Below, piece after piece: positions 26,658 to 36,134 of a stretch of DNA of 64,000 nucleotides. The notes under the pieces were generated by a model. It did no database searches. It was not told where the DNA came from and saw only the letters and a list, made by a program, of their open reading frames with translations. Origin of the DNA: Wujia chipingensis (lineage in GTDB: Bacteria > Bacillota > Clostridia > Lachnospirales > Lachnospiraceae); assembly GCF_014337155.1 (NCBI RefSeq), contig NZ_CP060632.1, forward strand, positions 124,001-188,000, in the 5' to 3' direction. The translations under genes and the position numbers were made by a program. Within the stretch, counting starts at the first letter, position 1; each line of letters begins with the position of its first letter.

Positions 26658-27171
26658 GGATAAACAGACGCAGTCGGGGAGGCTGTCGAAACGGCAGATT
26701 GTGTTTCTTGTATTGTCGGTACTGTTCGCGATTATGATCTTCTGTTTCTCTGCCAGAAATGGCGAGGAATCGACGGAGGACAGTTATACGGTCGGTATGG
26801 AGTTTGGACGCATTGTACATCCGGATTTTAAGAACTGGTCGGAGGAAGCACAGCTTGCGTTTGCAGCGAAGGTCGATCATCCGATCCGAAAATTGGCACA
26901 TGCGACGGAGTATGCCGTCTTTGCAATGCTGCTCTGTGGTGTATGGCTGGATGTCCGAAGAAAACGAAAGGTGTCTGCGTTATTCGCGTGGGGAACTGCG
27001 ACGGTGTATGCGGCGACGGATGAGTTTCATCAGTTGTTTGTCCCTGGACGGAGCGGACAGGTAAAGGACGTGCTACTCGATAGCTGTGGCGCAGCAGTGG
27101 GCGTGCTGATTCTGATGCTTGTTGCGGCGCTGATTCGATTTATCCGTAAAAAGCATGGCACACAGGAATGA
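26635..27171 (+). CDS. VanZ family membrane protein
   Basis: 178 residues, overlapping the HIT gene by 23 bases. A helix at about 23-42 ends in CFSARNGEES. Then follow KLAHATEYAVFAMLL, AATDEFHQLFVPGRSGQVKDVLLDSCGA and a final helix: the full VanZ signature (H-EY, DE-HQ, D-LLD). The function of the family outside glycopeptide clusters is unknown. This is the second VanZ-type protein in the window and is closer to the typical family than the one at 14561. Confidence 0.88.
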   Translation: MQSRSISKDKQTQSGRLSKRQIVFLVLSVLFAIMIFCFSARNGEESTEDSYTVGMEFGRIVHPDFKNWSEEAQLAFAAKVDHPIRKLAHATEYAVFAMLLCGVWLDVRRKRKVSALFAWGTATVYAATDEFHQLFVPGRSGQVKDVLLDSCGAAVGVLILMLVAALIRFIRKKHGTQE

Positions 27172-27219
27172 AAATCGCCAGAATATGCGCAAATACAACG
27201 AGATTAGCAAATAAAACCA

Positions 27220-27248
27220 TTGACAATTAGAAATATATGATATATGTT
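27220..27248 (+). promoter_or_regulatory. Promoter of metK
   Basis: TTGACA (27220-27225), 17-base spacer, TATGTT (27243-27248), just before the riboswitch. Confidence 0.7.
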
Positions 27249-27259
27249 AAACATGTCTC

Positions 27260-27420
27260 TCTTATTCAGAGTGGTGGAGTCATAAGGGACGAAGAAGCCA
27301 CGGCAACCCCGGAGACGGAAGGTGCCGACCTGAGCGATACTTAGATTAAGTTGTCGAGCAATAAGAAGATTTGATAACGACTTTCAAATCCGGTTGCTTG
27401 CAGCCGGATTTATTTTTTAT
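27260..27420 (+). ncRNA. SAM-I (S-box) riboswitch with terminator, upstream of metK
   Basis: P1 is formed by TCTTATT (27260-27266) and AATAAGA (27360-27366). Between them are the S-box hallmarks CAGAGTGGTGGAG, a GAAGCC(A)CGGCAACC-like core and GGTGCCGACCTGAGCGA. The expression platform is a terminator, AATCCGGTTG paired with CAGCCGGATT and a T-rich tail (27386-27420). High SAM should stop transcription before metK. Confidence 0.92.
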
Positions 27421-27480
27421 GAATTGCCGCTGAAAAAGAGACAAAGAACCATAGACAAATGCATTCCAAAGGAGGAACAA

Positions 27481-28668
27481 ATGGAGAAGTTATTATTTAC
27501 TTCAGAATCAGTAACCGAAGGCCATCCTGACAAAATCTGTGATCAGATCAGTGATGCCGTATTAGATGCGCTTTTAGCGCAGGATCCTATGAGCCGTGTT
27601 GCCTGTGAGACAGCCGTAACAACCGGACTGGTACTTGTTATGGGTGAGATCACAACAAAGGCACAGATCGATATTCAGACAATCGTACGTGAGACAATTC
27701 GTGAGATCGGTTATGACCGTGCAAAGTACGGATTTGACTGTGATACCTGTGGTGTGATCGTTGCACTTGACAAGCAGTCAACCGATATCGCAATGGGTGT
27801 TGACAAGGCACTCGAAGCAAAGGAAAATCATATGTCCGATGAGGAGATTGAGGCAATCGGCGCTGGCGATCAGGGTATGATGTTCGGCTATGCAACAAAC
27901 GAGACACCAGAGCTTATGCCATATCCAATCTCATTGGCACACAAGCTTGCAAGAAAGCTGACAGAAGTTCGTAAGAACGGCACACTTCCTTATTTAAGAC
28001 CAGATGGTAAGACACAGGTATCGGTAGAGTATGACGAGAACGGAAAGCCTTGCAGATTAGAGGCAGTTGTACTTTCTACCCAGCATGACGAGAATGTATC
28101 GCAGGAGCAGATCCATGCGGATATCAAGAAATATGTATTTGATCCAGTCCTTCCACAGGATATGATCGACGATGAGACGAAGTTCTTCATCAACCCAACC
28201 GGACGTTTTGTTATCGGTGGACCAAACGGTGACTCTGGTGTAACCGGACGTAAGATTATCGTAGACACTTACGGTGGATATGCACGTCACGGCGGCGGAG
28301 CCTTCTCTGGAAAGGACTGCACAAAGGTAGACCGTTCCGCAGCGTATGCCGCACGTTATGTAGCAAAGAATATCGTAGCAGCCGGACTGGCTGAGAAGTG
28401 TGAGATCCAGCTTTCTTATGCGATCGGTGTTGCAAGACCAACTTCCATCATGGTAGATACATTTGGCACAGGTAAGCTTGCAGATGATAAGCTCGTAGAG
28501 ATCATCCGTGAGAACTTCGACCTGCGTCCAGCTGGTATCATCAAGATGCTTGATCTGCGCAGACCAATCTACAAGCAGACAGCCGCTTATGGACATTTCG
28601 GAAGAACCGATATCGACCTTCCGTGGGAGAAGACCGACAAGGTAGACGACTTAAAGAAATATTTGTAG
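27481..28668 (+). CDS. metK: S-adenosylmethionine synthetase
   Basis: Makes SAM from methionine and ATP. 395 residues from ATG 27481 after AAAGGAGGAAC. Full family signatures: [19 protein letters not shown], the [12 protein letters not shown] hexapeptide region, [21 protein letters not shown] across the active site, and [16 protein letters not shown]. It lies under an S-box riboswitch, which is the expected feedback control. Codon use suggests high expression. The next gene starts 19 bases on. Confidence 0.98.
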   Translation: MEKLLFTSESVTEGHPDKICDQISDAVLDALLAQDPMSRVACETAVTTGLVLVMGEITTKAQIDIQTIVRETIREIGYDRAKYGFDCDTCGVIVALDKQSTDIAMGVDKALEAKENHMSDEEIEAIGAGDQGMMFGYATNETPELMPYPISLAHKLARKLTEVRKNGTLPYLRPDGKTQVSVEYDENGKPCRLEAVVLSTQHDENVSQEQIHADIKKYVFDPVLPQDMIDDETKFFINPTGRFVIGGPNGDSGVTGRKIIVDTYGGYARHGGGAFSGKDCTKVDRSAAYAARYVAKNIVAAGLAEKCEIQLSYAIGVARPTSIMVDTFGTGKLADDKLVEIIRENFDLRPAGIIKMLDLRRPIYKQTAAYGHFGRTDIDLPWEKTDKVDDLKKYL

Positions 28669-28687
28669 AAAACAGGAGGAAGATATC

Positions 28688-29623
28688 ATGAAGAATATGT
28701 TGAACTTCAAGAATTTCTCTGCGGAAGAGCTGCAGAAGATTCTTGATCTTGCACTGGATATGAAGAAGAATCCGGAGAAGTACAGCCACGCATTGGAGGG
28801 CAAGAAGCTCTATACGTTGTTTGAGAAGACAAGTACCCGTACATTCCTTTCTTTCACGACAGGAATGACAGAGCTTGGCGGAACCTACTACAACCAGCTC
28901 TGGAAGGACAGCAACTTTGTTCTTGGCGAGCCGGTTTCTGAGATCAAATATGTATGCCGCAATGTGGACATCATCATGGCACGTCTCGTGAAAAATGAGA
29001 CCGTTGAGCTGTTCGGTGACAATGTAACGGTACCATTTATCAATGGCTGCGATAACTCGTACCATCCTTGCCAGATTCTGGCAGATGCACTGACGATCAT
29101 CGAGAAGTTTGGTAGTCTGAATGTCAAGTTCTTATATATCGGTGCAAAGAACAACGTATTCAATTCACTGGTAGAATTCTTCTCCAAGATGAAGCAGGGA
29201 ACTTTGTACGGACTTACCCCGCTTGTAAATGATACTGCCTGCGGTCCAGACTTCTATGAGGAAGCAAAGAAGACTGGTTACTATGTAGAGCTTGATCCGA
29301 ACATGCCGATGGACGAAGTGAAGAAATATGTCAAGGATATGGATATCTGCTACACCGATACATGGCTTGACATGGAGTTCTTCAACGATCCTGCATATCA
29401 GGATAAGAAGAAAGAACTCATGGATAAGATGATGCCATATCAGTTGAACGATGAGTTCTTAGAGGGCAGTCATGCACTTGTCTTCCACGACATGCCAATG
29501 CATGTAGGCTTCGAGATTTCGAAGGACGTGGAGATGAAGAACCTTGATCATATTCTCGATCAGGCAGAAAACAGAAGACACGCAGAAAAAGCTGTCATGT
29601 ATACATTGATAAAAGGAATTTAA
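28688..29623 (+). CDS. Carbamoyltransferase, ornithine-carbamoyltransferase-like
   Basis: 311 residues after AGGAGGA. The carbamoyl-phosphate half is recognisable (FEKTSTRTF, SYHPCQILADALTI) and the C-terminus ends ENRRHAEKAVMYTL, as in ornithine carbamoyltransferase. Three motifs are unusual: STRTR reads STRTF, the ornithine-type D-V-W-x-S-M-G loop reads TDTWLDMEFF, and HCLPAxRGxE reads HDMPMHVGFE. The amino substrate may therefore not be ornithine. Neighbours are metK and, one gene on, pyrBI, none of which identifies the pathway. An arginine biosynthesis role is only one possibility. Confidence 0.75.
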   Translation: MKNMLNFKNFSAEELQKILDLALDMKKNPEKYSHALEGKKLYTLFEKTSTRTFLSFTTGMTELGGTYYNQLWKDSNFVLGEPVSEIKYVCRNVDIIMARLVKNETVELFGDNVTVPFINGCDNSYHPCQILADALTIIEKFGSLNVKFLYIGAKNNVFNSLVEFFSKMKQGTLYGLTPLVNDTACGPDFYEEAKKTGYYVELDPNMPMDEVKKYVKDMDICYTDTWLDMEFFNDPAYQDKKKELMDKMMPYQLNDEFLEGSHALVFHDMPMHVGFEISKDVEMKNLDHILDQAENRRHAEKAVMYTLIKGI

Positions 29624-29635
29624 GTGGTATAATAT

Positions 29636-30124
29636 ATGGATGTGTGGCTTTCGGTACTGGCGTTTGTGCTTTTCCTTGGCTTTGGTACGGGCGCGCTTGT
29701 CTGCGTCTCTGCCGTGAAAAAACAGTCTGGGATCGTCATAAAGAGCCGGCTGCATCACAAATTAAATATCTCTGAGGTCGTCTATGCGAACCTTGGACTT
29801 GTGGGACTTGTTGTGTTGGTATATTTTAAGATCTACATATTTGTGCCTGCGGTATTGATGTTTGTGTTGTTCATCGTGCTGTCCACCCGGATACAGAGTG
29901 GCATCACAGAAGATGGAGTGCTGGTCGGAACCACATTTATCGAATGGGAATTCATGCGGTCTTTTCTCCTGGAGAACCAGGGGGAGGACAGCAATGTAAT
30001 CGTACTGAAGATTCGTGCGAATCGAAAAACATATATCCTCGTTTGCAACCGGGAAGACCGGTTTGCAATCGATGAGATATTCCGAAAAAACAACGTGCGT
30101 TCAATGGGAGGAAACCAGAAATGA
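29636..30124 (+). CDS. Small membrane protein of unknown function
   Basis: 162 residues: helices at about 4-25 and a hydrophobic pair at about 47-82, then a soluble C-terminal domain with [22 protein letters not shown] and [13 protein letters not shown]. This pattern resembles small clostridial membrane proteins with a PH-like C-terminal domain (DUF5673-type), but I would not name a family firmly. The start has no strong ribosome-binding site; AAAAGGA lies a little far upstream. The stop overlaps the pyrB start (ATGA), so it is translated with pyrB. Confidence 0.6.
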   Translation: MDVWLSVLAFVLFLGFGTGALVCVSAVKKQSGIVIKSRLHHKLNISEVVYANLGLVGLVVLVYFKIYIFVPAVLMFVLFIVLSTRIQSGITEDGVLVGTTFIEWEFMRSFLLENQGEDSNVIVLKIRANRKTYILVCNREDRFAIDEIFRKNNVRSMGGNQK

Positions 30125-31083
30125 AACATGTAATTGATTCAACAGACCTGACCGTAGAAGAAATCGATGGCATTTTGAAGCTGGCACAGGATATCATCGA
30201 CGACAAAGAAGCGTATAGCGAAGCGTGTAAGGGCAAAAAACTTGCAACATTATTTTTTGAACCAAGTACAAGAACAAGGCTTAGCTTTGAATCAGCAATG
30301 ATGGAGCTTGGCGGAAATGTACTTGGTTTTTCTTCGGCTGATTCTTCGTCAGCAACGAAGGGCGAGAGCGTGGGCGATACAACAAGAGTGGTAAGCTGCT
30401 ATGCAGATATCATCGCAATGCGTCATCCGAAGGAAGGTGCGCCGATGCGTGCTTCCATGGTGAGTGGCGTGCCGATTATCAATGCGGGGGATGGCGGACA
30501 TAACCATCCGACACAGACATTGACAGACCTGCTTACAATCCTGCGGGAGAAAGGAAGACTGGATAATTTCACGATTGGTCTGTGTGGCGATCTGAAGTTT
30601 GGACGTACCGTACATTCCCTGATCAAGGCATTGTCCCGTTATGAGAACATCAAATTCATCCTGATTGCACCGAAGGAACTCCGCGTGCCGGAATACATTA
30701 TTTCCGAAGTGCTCGAAGCAAAGAATATTCCATATGAAGAAGTAGAGTCGATGGAAGAAGTGATGAGCGAGCTGGATGTGCTTTATATGACAAGAGTACA
30801 GAAGGAACGTTTCTTCAACGAGGCGGATTATGTCAGATTGAAGGATACATACATTCTTGATGGAAAGAAGCTGAAAAATGCAAAGTCTGACCTTGCAATC
30901 CTGCATCCGCTTCCACGTGTGAACGAGATCTCTGTGGAAATCGATGACGATCCACGTGCCTGCTATTTCCGTCAGGTTATGAATGGAAAATTCGTGCGTA
31001 TGGCACTGATGCTGACACTGCTCAAGGCGAATGGTGCGAAGCTGAATCTGTCTGCGGACAAGCTTGCCAAGATCCCAGAGTAA
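30121..31083 (+). CDS. pyrB: Aspartate carbamoyltransferase, catalytic subunit
   Basis: Second step of pyrimidine synthesis: carbamoyl phosphate plus aspartate to carbamoyl aspartate. 320 residues after GGGAGG. The motifs [26 protein letters not shown] with the active-site lysine, [15 protein letters not shown] and [10 protein letters not shown] are all intact. pyrI follows 31 bases downstream, so the enzyme is the allosteric, PyrI-bearing type. Confidence 0.97.
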   Translation: MKHVIDSTDLTVEEIDGILKLAQDIIDDKEAYSEACKGKKLATLFFEPSTRTRLSFESAMMELGGNVLGFSSADSSSATKGESVGDTTRVVSCYADIIAMRHPKEGAPMRASMVSGVPIINAGDGGHNHPTQTLTDLLTILREKGRLDNFTIGLCGDLKFGRTVHSLIKALSRYENIKFILIAPKELRVPEYIISEVLEAKNIPYEEVESMEEVMSELDVLYMTRVQKERFFNEADYVRLKDTYILDGKKLKNAKSDLAILHPLPRVNEISVEIDDDPRACYFRQVMNGKFVRMALMLTLLKANGAKLNLSADKLAKIPE

Positions 31084-31114
31084 GGAAATGGATTTGCATT
31101 AAGGAGGAAAAATC

Positions 31115-31528
31115 ATGAAGATAGATAGTATTCAAAATGGTATTGTGCTGGATCATATTACTGCTGGCAAGGCACTTCAGGTATATCACGACCTCGAACT
31201 TGACAAGCTCGACTGTTCCGTTGCCATCCTGCAGAACGTCAAGAGCAGCAAGATGGGCAAGAAGGACATCCTGAAGATTGATAAGGAGTACGATGTGAAT
31301 CTGGATGTGTTGGGTTACATCGATCCAGATATCACAGTCAGCATCATCAAGGACGGACAGACGGTCGAGAAAAAGAAGCTGGCATTGCCCAAAAAACTGA
31401 TCAATGTGAAAAAATGTAAAAATCCTCGCTGTATCACATCGACAGAACCAGGAATTGTGCATATATTTAAATTAGCCGATGAAAAAAATCGTATTTATCG
31501 ATGCATTTATTGTGAGGCAGACAAGTAA
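31115..31528 (+). CDS. pyrI: Aspartate carbamoyltransferase, regulatory subunit
   Basis: 137 residues after AAGGAGGA. The N-terminal nucleotide-binding domain begins IDSIQNGIVLDHITAGKAL. The C-terminal zinc domain has CKNPRC and CIYC, which hold zinc and contact PyrB. PyrI makes the enzyme responsive to CTP and ATP. Confidence 0.97.
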   Translation: MKIDSIQNGIVLDHITAGKALQVYHDLELDKLDCSVAILQNVKSSKMGKKDILKIDKEYDVNLDVLGYIDPDITVSIIKDGQTVEKKKLALPKKLINVKKCKNPRCITSTEPGIVHIFKLADEKNRIYRCIYCEADK

Positions 31529-31533
31529 AATGC

Positions 31534-31561
31534 TTTACAAAATAATGGAATGTGTTATAAT
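31534..31561 (+). promoter_or_regulatory. Promoter of murA
   Basis: TTTACA (31534-31539), 16-base spacer, TATAAT (31556-31561). Confidence 0.7.
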
Positions 31562-31616
31562 TATTAAGATTATGGGCTAGTAGCGTAAAAAATAACTGGC
31601 AGCACAGAGGTGTGAA

Positions 31617-32921
31617 ATGGAAAAATATGTTATAAAAGGCGGCAATGTTCTGGAAGGTGAAGTTTCGATTGCCGGTGCGAAAAACGCCGCACTCGGTATC
31701 CTTGCAGCAGCAGTCATGACAGACGAAGAATGCATTATTGAGAATGTACCATATGTAGAAGATACAAAGACATTACTTCGTGCAATCGAGACAATTGGCG
31801 CTAAGGTAAAATACATTGATAACCATACAGTTTCTATCTGCGGCGGAACAATCAGAACCGGCGAGGATGTCTGTGTGGATGATGAATATATTCGGAAGAT
31901 ACGAGCATCCTACTATCTGCTTGGAGCTTTGCTTGGTAAATACAACTATGCACAGGTTGCTTTGCCGGGCGGCTGTGATATTGGACTGCGTCCGATCGAC
32001 CAGCATATCAAGGGCTTTGAGGCACTTGGTGCGAAAGTAGAGATTGTAAATGGCGGTAAGGTTGTTGCGAAAGCAGACCAGTTGATTGGAAATCATATTT
32101 ATCTCGATGTGGTAACGGTTGGTGCAACCATCAATATCATGATGGCAGCCGTGCTTGCAGAGGGAAAGACGACGATCGAGAATGCTGCGAAGGAGCCACA
32201 CATTGTAGATGTAGCGAACTTCCTGAACAGTATGGGTGCAAATATCAAGGGCGCCGGAACGGATGTCATCCGTATCCGTGGTGTTCAGAAGCTGAGAGGA
32301 ACGGAGTATTCGATCATTCCGGATCAGATCGAGGCGGGAACATTTATGACGATGGCGGCAGCGACAAAGGGAAATGTTCTCATCAAAAATGTAATTCCAA
32401 AACACTTAGAGGCAATCTCTTCGAAGCTGAATGAGATTGGTGCACGCGTAATCGAATACGATGATGCAGTTCGTGTTATGGCGGACGGCAGATTCAAGGC
32501 AACACAGATTAAGACACTTCCATATCCGGGATTCCCGACAGATATGCAGCCGCAGATGGCGGTAACACTTGCATTGTCACAGGGAACGAGCGTGATTACG
32601 GAGAGTATATTTGAAAACCGGTTTAAATATGTAAGCGAGCTTTCCCGCATGGGAGCACGCATCAAAGTAGAAGGTAATTCCGCAGTGATTACTGGCGTGG
32701 ATGGATACACAGGCGCGAATCTGGTAGCACCGGATCTGCGTGCAGGTGCCGCACTTGTCATTGCAGCATTGGCAGCGGAAGGATTCAGTACGATCGACGA
32801 TATCAAGTATATTTTGCGTGGTTACGAAGATTTCGATGGAAAGATCCGTGGACTTGGCGGTCAGATCGAGGTAGTTGATGACGAGCGCGATGTCCAGAAG
32901 TTTAAATTAAGAGTGGGTTAA
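31617..32921 (+). CDS. murA: UDP-GlcNAc 1-carboxyvinyltransferase
   Basis: First committed step of peptidoglycan synthesis, adding enolpyruvate to UDP-GlcNAc. 434 residues. Signatures: IAGAKNAALGILAA, LPGGCDIGLRPIDQHI with the phosphoenolpyruvate/fosfomycin-binding cysteine (C120), PYPGFPTDMQPQ and GYEDFDGKIRGLG. The cysteine is retained, so the enzyme should be of the fosfomycin-sensitive type. Many Firmicutes have two MurA paralogues; which one this is cannot be told. It has its own promoter. Confidence 0.96.
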   Translation: MEKYVIKGGNVLEGEVSIAGAKNAALGILAAAVMTDEECIIENVPYVEDTKTLLRAIETIGAKVKYIDNHTVSICGGTIRTGEDVCVDDEYIRKIRASYYLLGALLGKYNYAQVALPGGCDIGLRPIDQHIKGFEALGAKVEIVNGGKVVAKADQLIGNHIYLDVVTVGATINIMMAAVLAEGKTTIENAAKEPHIVDVANFLNSMGANIKGAGTDVIRIRGVQKLRGTEYSIIPDQIEAGTFMTMAAATKGNVLIKNVIPKHLEAISSKLNEIGARVIEYDDAVRVMADGRFKATQIKTLPYPGFPTDMQPQMAVTLALSQGTSVITESIFENRFKYVSELSRMGARIKVEGNSAVITGVDGYTGANLVAPDLRAGAALVIAALAAEGFSTIDDIKYILRGYEDFDGKIRGLGGQIEVVDDERDVQKFKLRVG

Positions 32922-32947
32922 AAACAAAAATAAGGGAGGGGTTTCAT

Positions 32948-34936
32948 ATGCCTAAAAAACCGTACTACATTACAACCGCAATCGCATACACATCTGGTAA
33001 GCCTCATATAGGCAATACGTATGAGGTTGTACTTGCAGACAGCATTGCCAGATACAAGAGATACGTCGGATACGACGTACGTTTCCAGACAGGAACTGAC
33101 GAACATGGTCAGAAGATCGAGATTAAAGCATTTGAGAATCTCTCCACACCGAAGGAATTCGTGGATGAGACATCGGCTGAGATCAAGCGTATCTGGGATC
33201 TGATGAACACTTCTTACGACAAATTCATCCGTACAACGGACGATTATCATGAGAAGCAGGTACAGAAGATTTTCAAGAAATTATACGATCAGGGCGATAT
33301 CTACAAGGGTCAGTACGAAGGCATGTACTGTACACCTTGTGAATCCTTCTTCACGAAAGCACAGCTTGTGGACGGCAAATGCCCGGACTGTGGCCGTGAG
33401 GTACAGCCGGCAAAGGAAGAAGCATATTTCTTCAAGCTCAGCAAATACGCTGACCGTCTGATCGAGCATATCAATACACATCCGGACTTTATCCAGCCGG
33501 AGTCCCGCAAGAACGAGATGATGAACAACTTCCTCCTTCCGGGACTGCAGGATCTGTGCGTATCAAGAACATCCTTCAAATGGGGTATTCCTGTAGATTT
33601 TGATCCGGGACATATCGTATATGTATGGATCGACGCGTTGACCAACTATATCACAGGTCTTGGCTATGATGTGGATGGCAATTCGGACGAATTGTACCAT
33701 CGTTACTGGCCTGCAGATCTGCATCTGATCGGCAAGGATATCATCCGTTTCCATACCATTTACTGGCCATGTATCCTCATGGCGCTTGGCGAGCCGCTTC
33801 CGAAGCAGGTGTTCGGACATCCTTGGCTCATCCAGAGTGATGGAAAGATGAGTAAGTCCCGTGGAAATGTAATCTATGCAGATGATATGGTAGATTTGTT
33901 CGGCGTGGATGCGGTCCGCTACTTCCTGTTGCATGAGATGCCATTTGAGAACGATGGTGTTATTTCATGGGAGCTTGTGATTGAGCGTATCAATTCAGAA
34001 CTTGCAAATACACTTGGAAACCTCGTGAACCGTACGATTTCCATGTCGAATAAATATTTTGATGGCGTTGTGACAAATGCCGGTGCACATGAGCCGGTCG
34101 ATGATGACTTGAAGGCTGTTGTAACCGACACCAGACTCCGTGTAAATGCATGCATGGACAAGCTCCGCGTGGCAGATGCGATCACAGAGATCTTCGCTTT
34201 GTTTAAGCGTTGCAATAAGTATATCGATGAGACAATGCCTTGGGCACTTGCCAAGGATCCGGAGAATGCAGATCGTCTGAACACCGTTCTTTACAATCTG
34301 GTAGAGAGCATCGTGGTTGGCGCAAGCCTTCTGGAGCCATATATGCCGGAGACGTCTGAGAAGATCTTAAAGCAGCTCAATGCAGAAAAGCGTCGTGTGA
34401 CAGAACTTTCGAACTTTGGCCTGTATCCATCCGGGAATAAGGTAACGGATCAGCCGGAGATTCTCTTCGCAAGAATCGATGCACCAAAGATGCTCGAGGA
34501 GATCGAGAAGCGTTTCCCATCCAAAGTGGTTGAAGAAGAGCCAAAGCCGGAGAAGAAGGCAAAGAAGGAAGAAAAGGTTGAGATTCCTACACTTGATGCT
34601 GTAGTGAAAGAAGAGATCACAATTGATGAGTTTAGCCGTATGCAGTTGCAGATGGGTGAGATCATCTCCTGTGAGGAAGTTGCAAAGTCCAAGAAGCTGC
34701 TTTGCTCACAGGTAAAGGTACAGGGCAGAACCCTGCAGATCGTATCAGGAATCAAGCATTACTATACACCAGAGCAGATGGTTGGTAAGAAGGTTGTTGT
34801 TATCACGAACCTGAAGCCGACAAAGCTTGCAGGTGTGTTATCCGAAGGTATGCTTCTTTGTGCAGAGGATTTCGATGGAAATCTGGCACTGCTTACCGCA
34901 GAGAAGGATATGCCGGCTGGAGCAATGATCAGCTAG
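32948..34936 (+). CDS. metG: Methionyl-tRNA synthetase
   Basis: 662 residues after GGGAGGGG. Class I catalytic domain with HIGN (PHIGNTYE, about 20-27) and KMSKS at 300-304. A single-knuckle zinc insert CTPCESFF ... CPDCG is present. The anticodon-binding helical domain is followed by a Lys/Glu-rich linker (about 530-550) and a C-terminal EMAP/Trbp111-type tRNA-binding domain (560-662) that supports dimerisation. A strong terminator follows. Confidence 0.97.
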   Translation: MPKKPYYITTAIAYTSGKPHIGNTYEVVLADSIARYKRYVGYDVRFQTGTDEHGQKIEIKAFENLSTPKEFVDETSAEIKRIWDLMNTSYDKFIRTTDDYHEKQVQKIFKKLYDQGDIYKGQYEGMYCTPCESFFTKAQLVDGKCPDCGREVQPAKEEAYFFKLSKYADRLIEHINTHPDFIQPESRKNEMMNNFLLPGLQDLCVSRTSFKWGIPVDFDPGHIVYVWIDALTNYITGLGYDVDGNSDELYHRYWPADLHLIGKDIIRFHTIYWPCILMALGEPLPKQVFGHPWLIQSDGKMSKSRGNVIYADDMVDLFGVDAVRYFLLHEMPFENDGVISWELVIERINSELANTLGNLVNRTISMSNKYFDGVVTNAGAHEPVDDDLKAVVTDTRLRVNACMDKLRVADAITEIFALFKRCNKYIDETMPWALAKDPENADRLNTVLYNLVESIVVGASLLEPYMPETSEKILKQLNAEKRRVTELSNFGLYPSGNKVTDQPEILFARIDAPKMLEEIEKRFPSKVVEEEPKPEKKAKKEEKVEIPTLDAVVKEEITIDEFSRMQLQMGEIISCEEVAKSKKLLCSQVKVQGRTLQIVSGIKHYYTPEQMVGKKVVVITNLKPTKLAGVLSEGMLLCAEDFDGNLALLTAEKDMPAGAMIS

Positions 34937-34956
34937 GAATAATAAAATAATATATC

Positions 34957-34997
34957 AAAAACGACCGGTTGGTTTAAAACCAATCGGTCGTTTTTAT
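34957..34997. terminator. Bidirectional terminator between metG and the lipoprotein gene
   Basis: AAAACGACCGGTTGGTTT pairs with ACCAATCGGTCGTTTTT around a TAAA loop. A- and T-tracts on both sides suit the two convergent genes. Confidence 0.92.
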
Positions 34998-35032
34998 ATG
35001 TTGTTTCATATATTACCTGCATGCTTCATTAT

Positions 35033-35749
35033 TTAGTTCGCATCTGTTGAAGTTGCAGTCTCAGTCACGATTGCGGAACTGATCATAGCAGCATCAATCT
35101 GCATGAAATCGCGGTCGCTGATGTAATATTTATTTCCATCTTCAATAATTTCAACAGTTATAACTTGCGGGTCGGCATAACTCATATTTTCACAACCGGC
35201 ATTCAGGATGTCAATCAAGCCCTGCGAGAATAATGTTTCGTAATCAGTGAGAGAATAATCGTTATAAGTTCCAGCCTTCACATCGTTGTTAAATGTGTCG
35301 ACATAAGCAGTTACTTCAGAAGAGGTCTGTGCGAACAGGTTGATCGGGTAAATCGTGACATCTACCAGATAAACACTGCCGTCTTTTCTTGCTTTATCTA
35401 CCTTGTAATTAACCTTGCTGTAAATATTTTTGGCAAGAGACTCGAACTGCTCCCGCATCTCTGGCGCATCGTCAATATTCACACTGTAATAGGTGAGGAT
35501 ATTGTCAGTGAGCAGGTCAATGTTTGCCTGATAAAGGGCATCTGCATCCTCCTGATTGGCACCGGACGCCGCAATGTAATCCTTGGTTGCACCAAGATAA
35601 TTGATTGCGATCAAACTCTTGATGTAGGTCTGATACCGCTTCTCCACATTCGCTGTACATGCGGTTAATGAAAAAATTAACAGCATACAAATCGGCAAAA
35701 GAGAAAATCGTTTGTATTTTTTTGCATGAATTTTCATGAAAAAGTTCAT
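35033..35749 (-). CDS. Putative lipoprotein of unknown function
   Basis: 238 residues from ATG 35749, which follows GAGGTG. A lysine-rich start and a hydrophobic segment end in the lipobox LTAC (cysteine about 31), so the mature protein should be lipid-anchored. The rest is soluble and helical-to-mixed, with repeated Tyr/Asn/Asp residues. A C-terminal stretch ends QIDAAMISSA. I do not recognise a family beyond secreted clostridial lipoproteins with a DUF-type domain. Monocistronic. Confidence 0.75.
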   Translation of the reverse strand: MNFFMKIHAKKYKRFSLLPICMLLIFSLTACTANVEKRYQTYIKSLIAINYLGATKDYIAASGANQEDADALYQANIDLLTDNILTYYSVNIDDAPEMREQFESLAKNIYSKVNYKVDKARKDGSVYLVDVTIYPINLFAQTSSEVTAYVDTFNNDVKAGTYNDYSLTDYETLFSQGLIDILNAGCENMSYADPQVITVEIIEDGNKYYISDRDFMQIDAAMISSAIVTETATSTDAN

Positions 35750-35861
35750 TTAAAGATCACCTCGTAATAATTTTTATATGATTAAACATACCCTTAGTGT
35801 ATCATAAAGTGAAAGCAAATATCAATACACACATACTTTTTATTGAACCTTTTAATGCATA

Positions 35862-36003
35862 GTTTGAATTGACGATAATGGTTCACTCCGGGACCGCTTC
35901 CGCTTAGTTGCTCCGCGCAGCGGTACTAAATTCGTGTTTCACACTCATTAAGTACCGGCGGTCGCAAATGTCCCTTCGTAAATCCATTATCGTCAATTCA
36001 AAC
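35862..36003. repeat. 142-bp palindromic intergenic element (MITE-like)
   Basis: Perfect 20-bp terminal inverted repeats, GTTTGAATTGACGATAATGG at 35862-35881 and its complement at 35984-36003. Inside are GGGAC/GTCCC and a second pair around CGGTACT/AGTACCG. No clear target-site duplication flanks it. It fills most of the gene-free 35750-36080 stretch. It could be a non-autonomous mobile element or a structured RNA. Confidence 0.75.
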
Positions 36004-36080
36004 GTCCGTTAAAGTAATTTGTATATAGATTGTTAATCATAAATCCCGTGTAAAAAAATGATGCATAAACGAAGTTCTTA

Positions 36081-36089
36081 TGATATAAT
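36081..36089 (+). promoter_or_regulatory. Extended -10 promoter element
   Basis: TGATATAAT (TGn plus TATAAT), 45 bases before the DivIVA-like gene. No good -35 is visible. Confidence 0.5.
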
Positions 36090-36134
36090 TAAGAAACATA
36101 TTGGATAATGGACATTCGAAAGGAGAATTGCAGA

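Noticed and set aside
26635..27171. VanZ-like genes as glycopeptide resistance
   Set aside because: No vanHAX, vanY or two-component genes are nearby; VanZ-like proteins are common in Lachnospiraceae.
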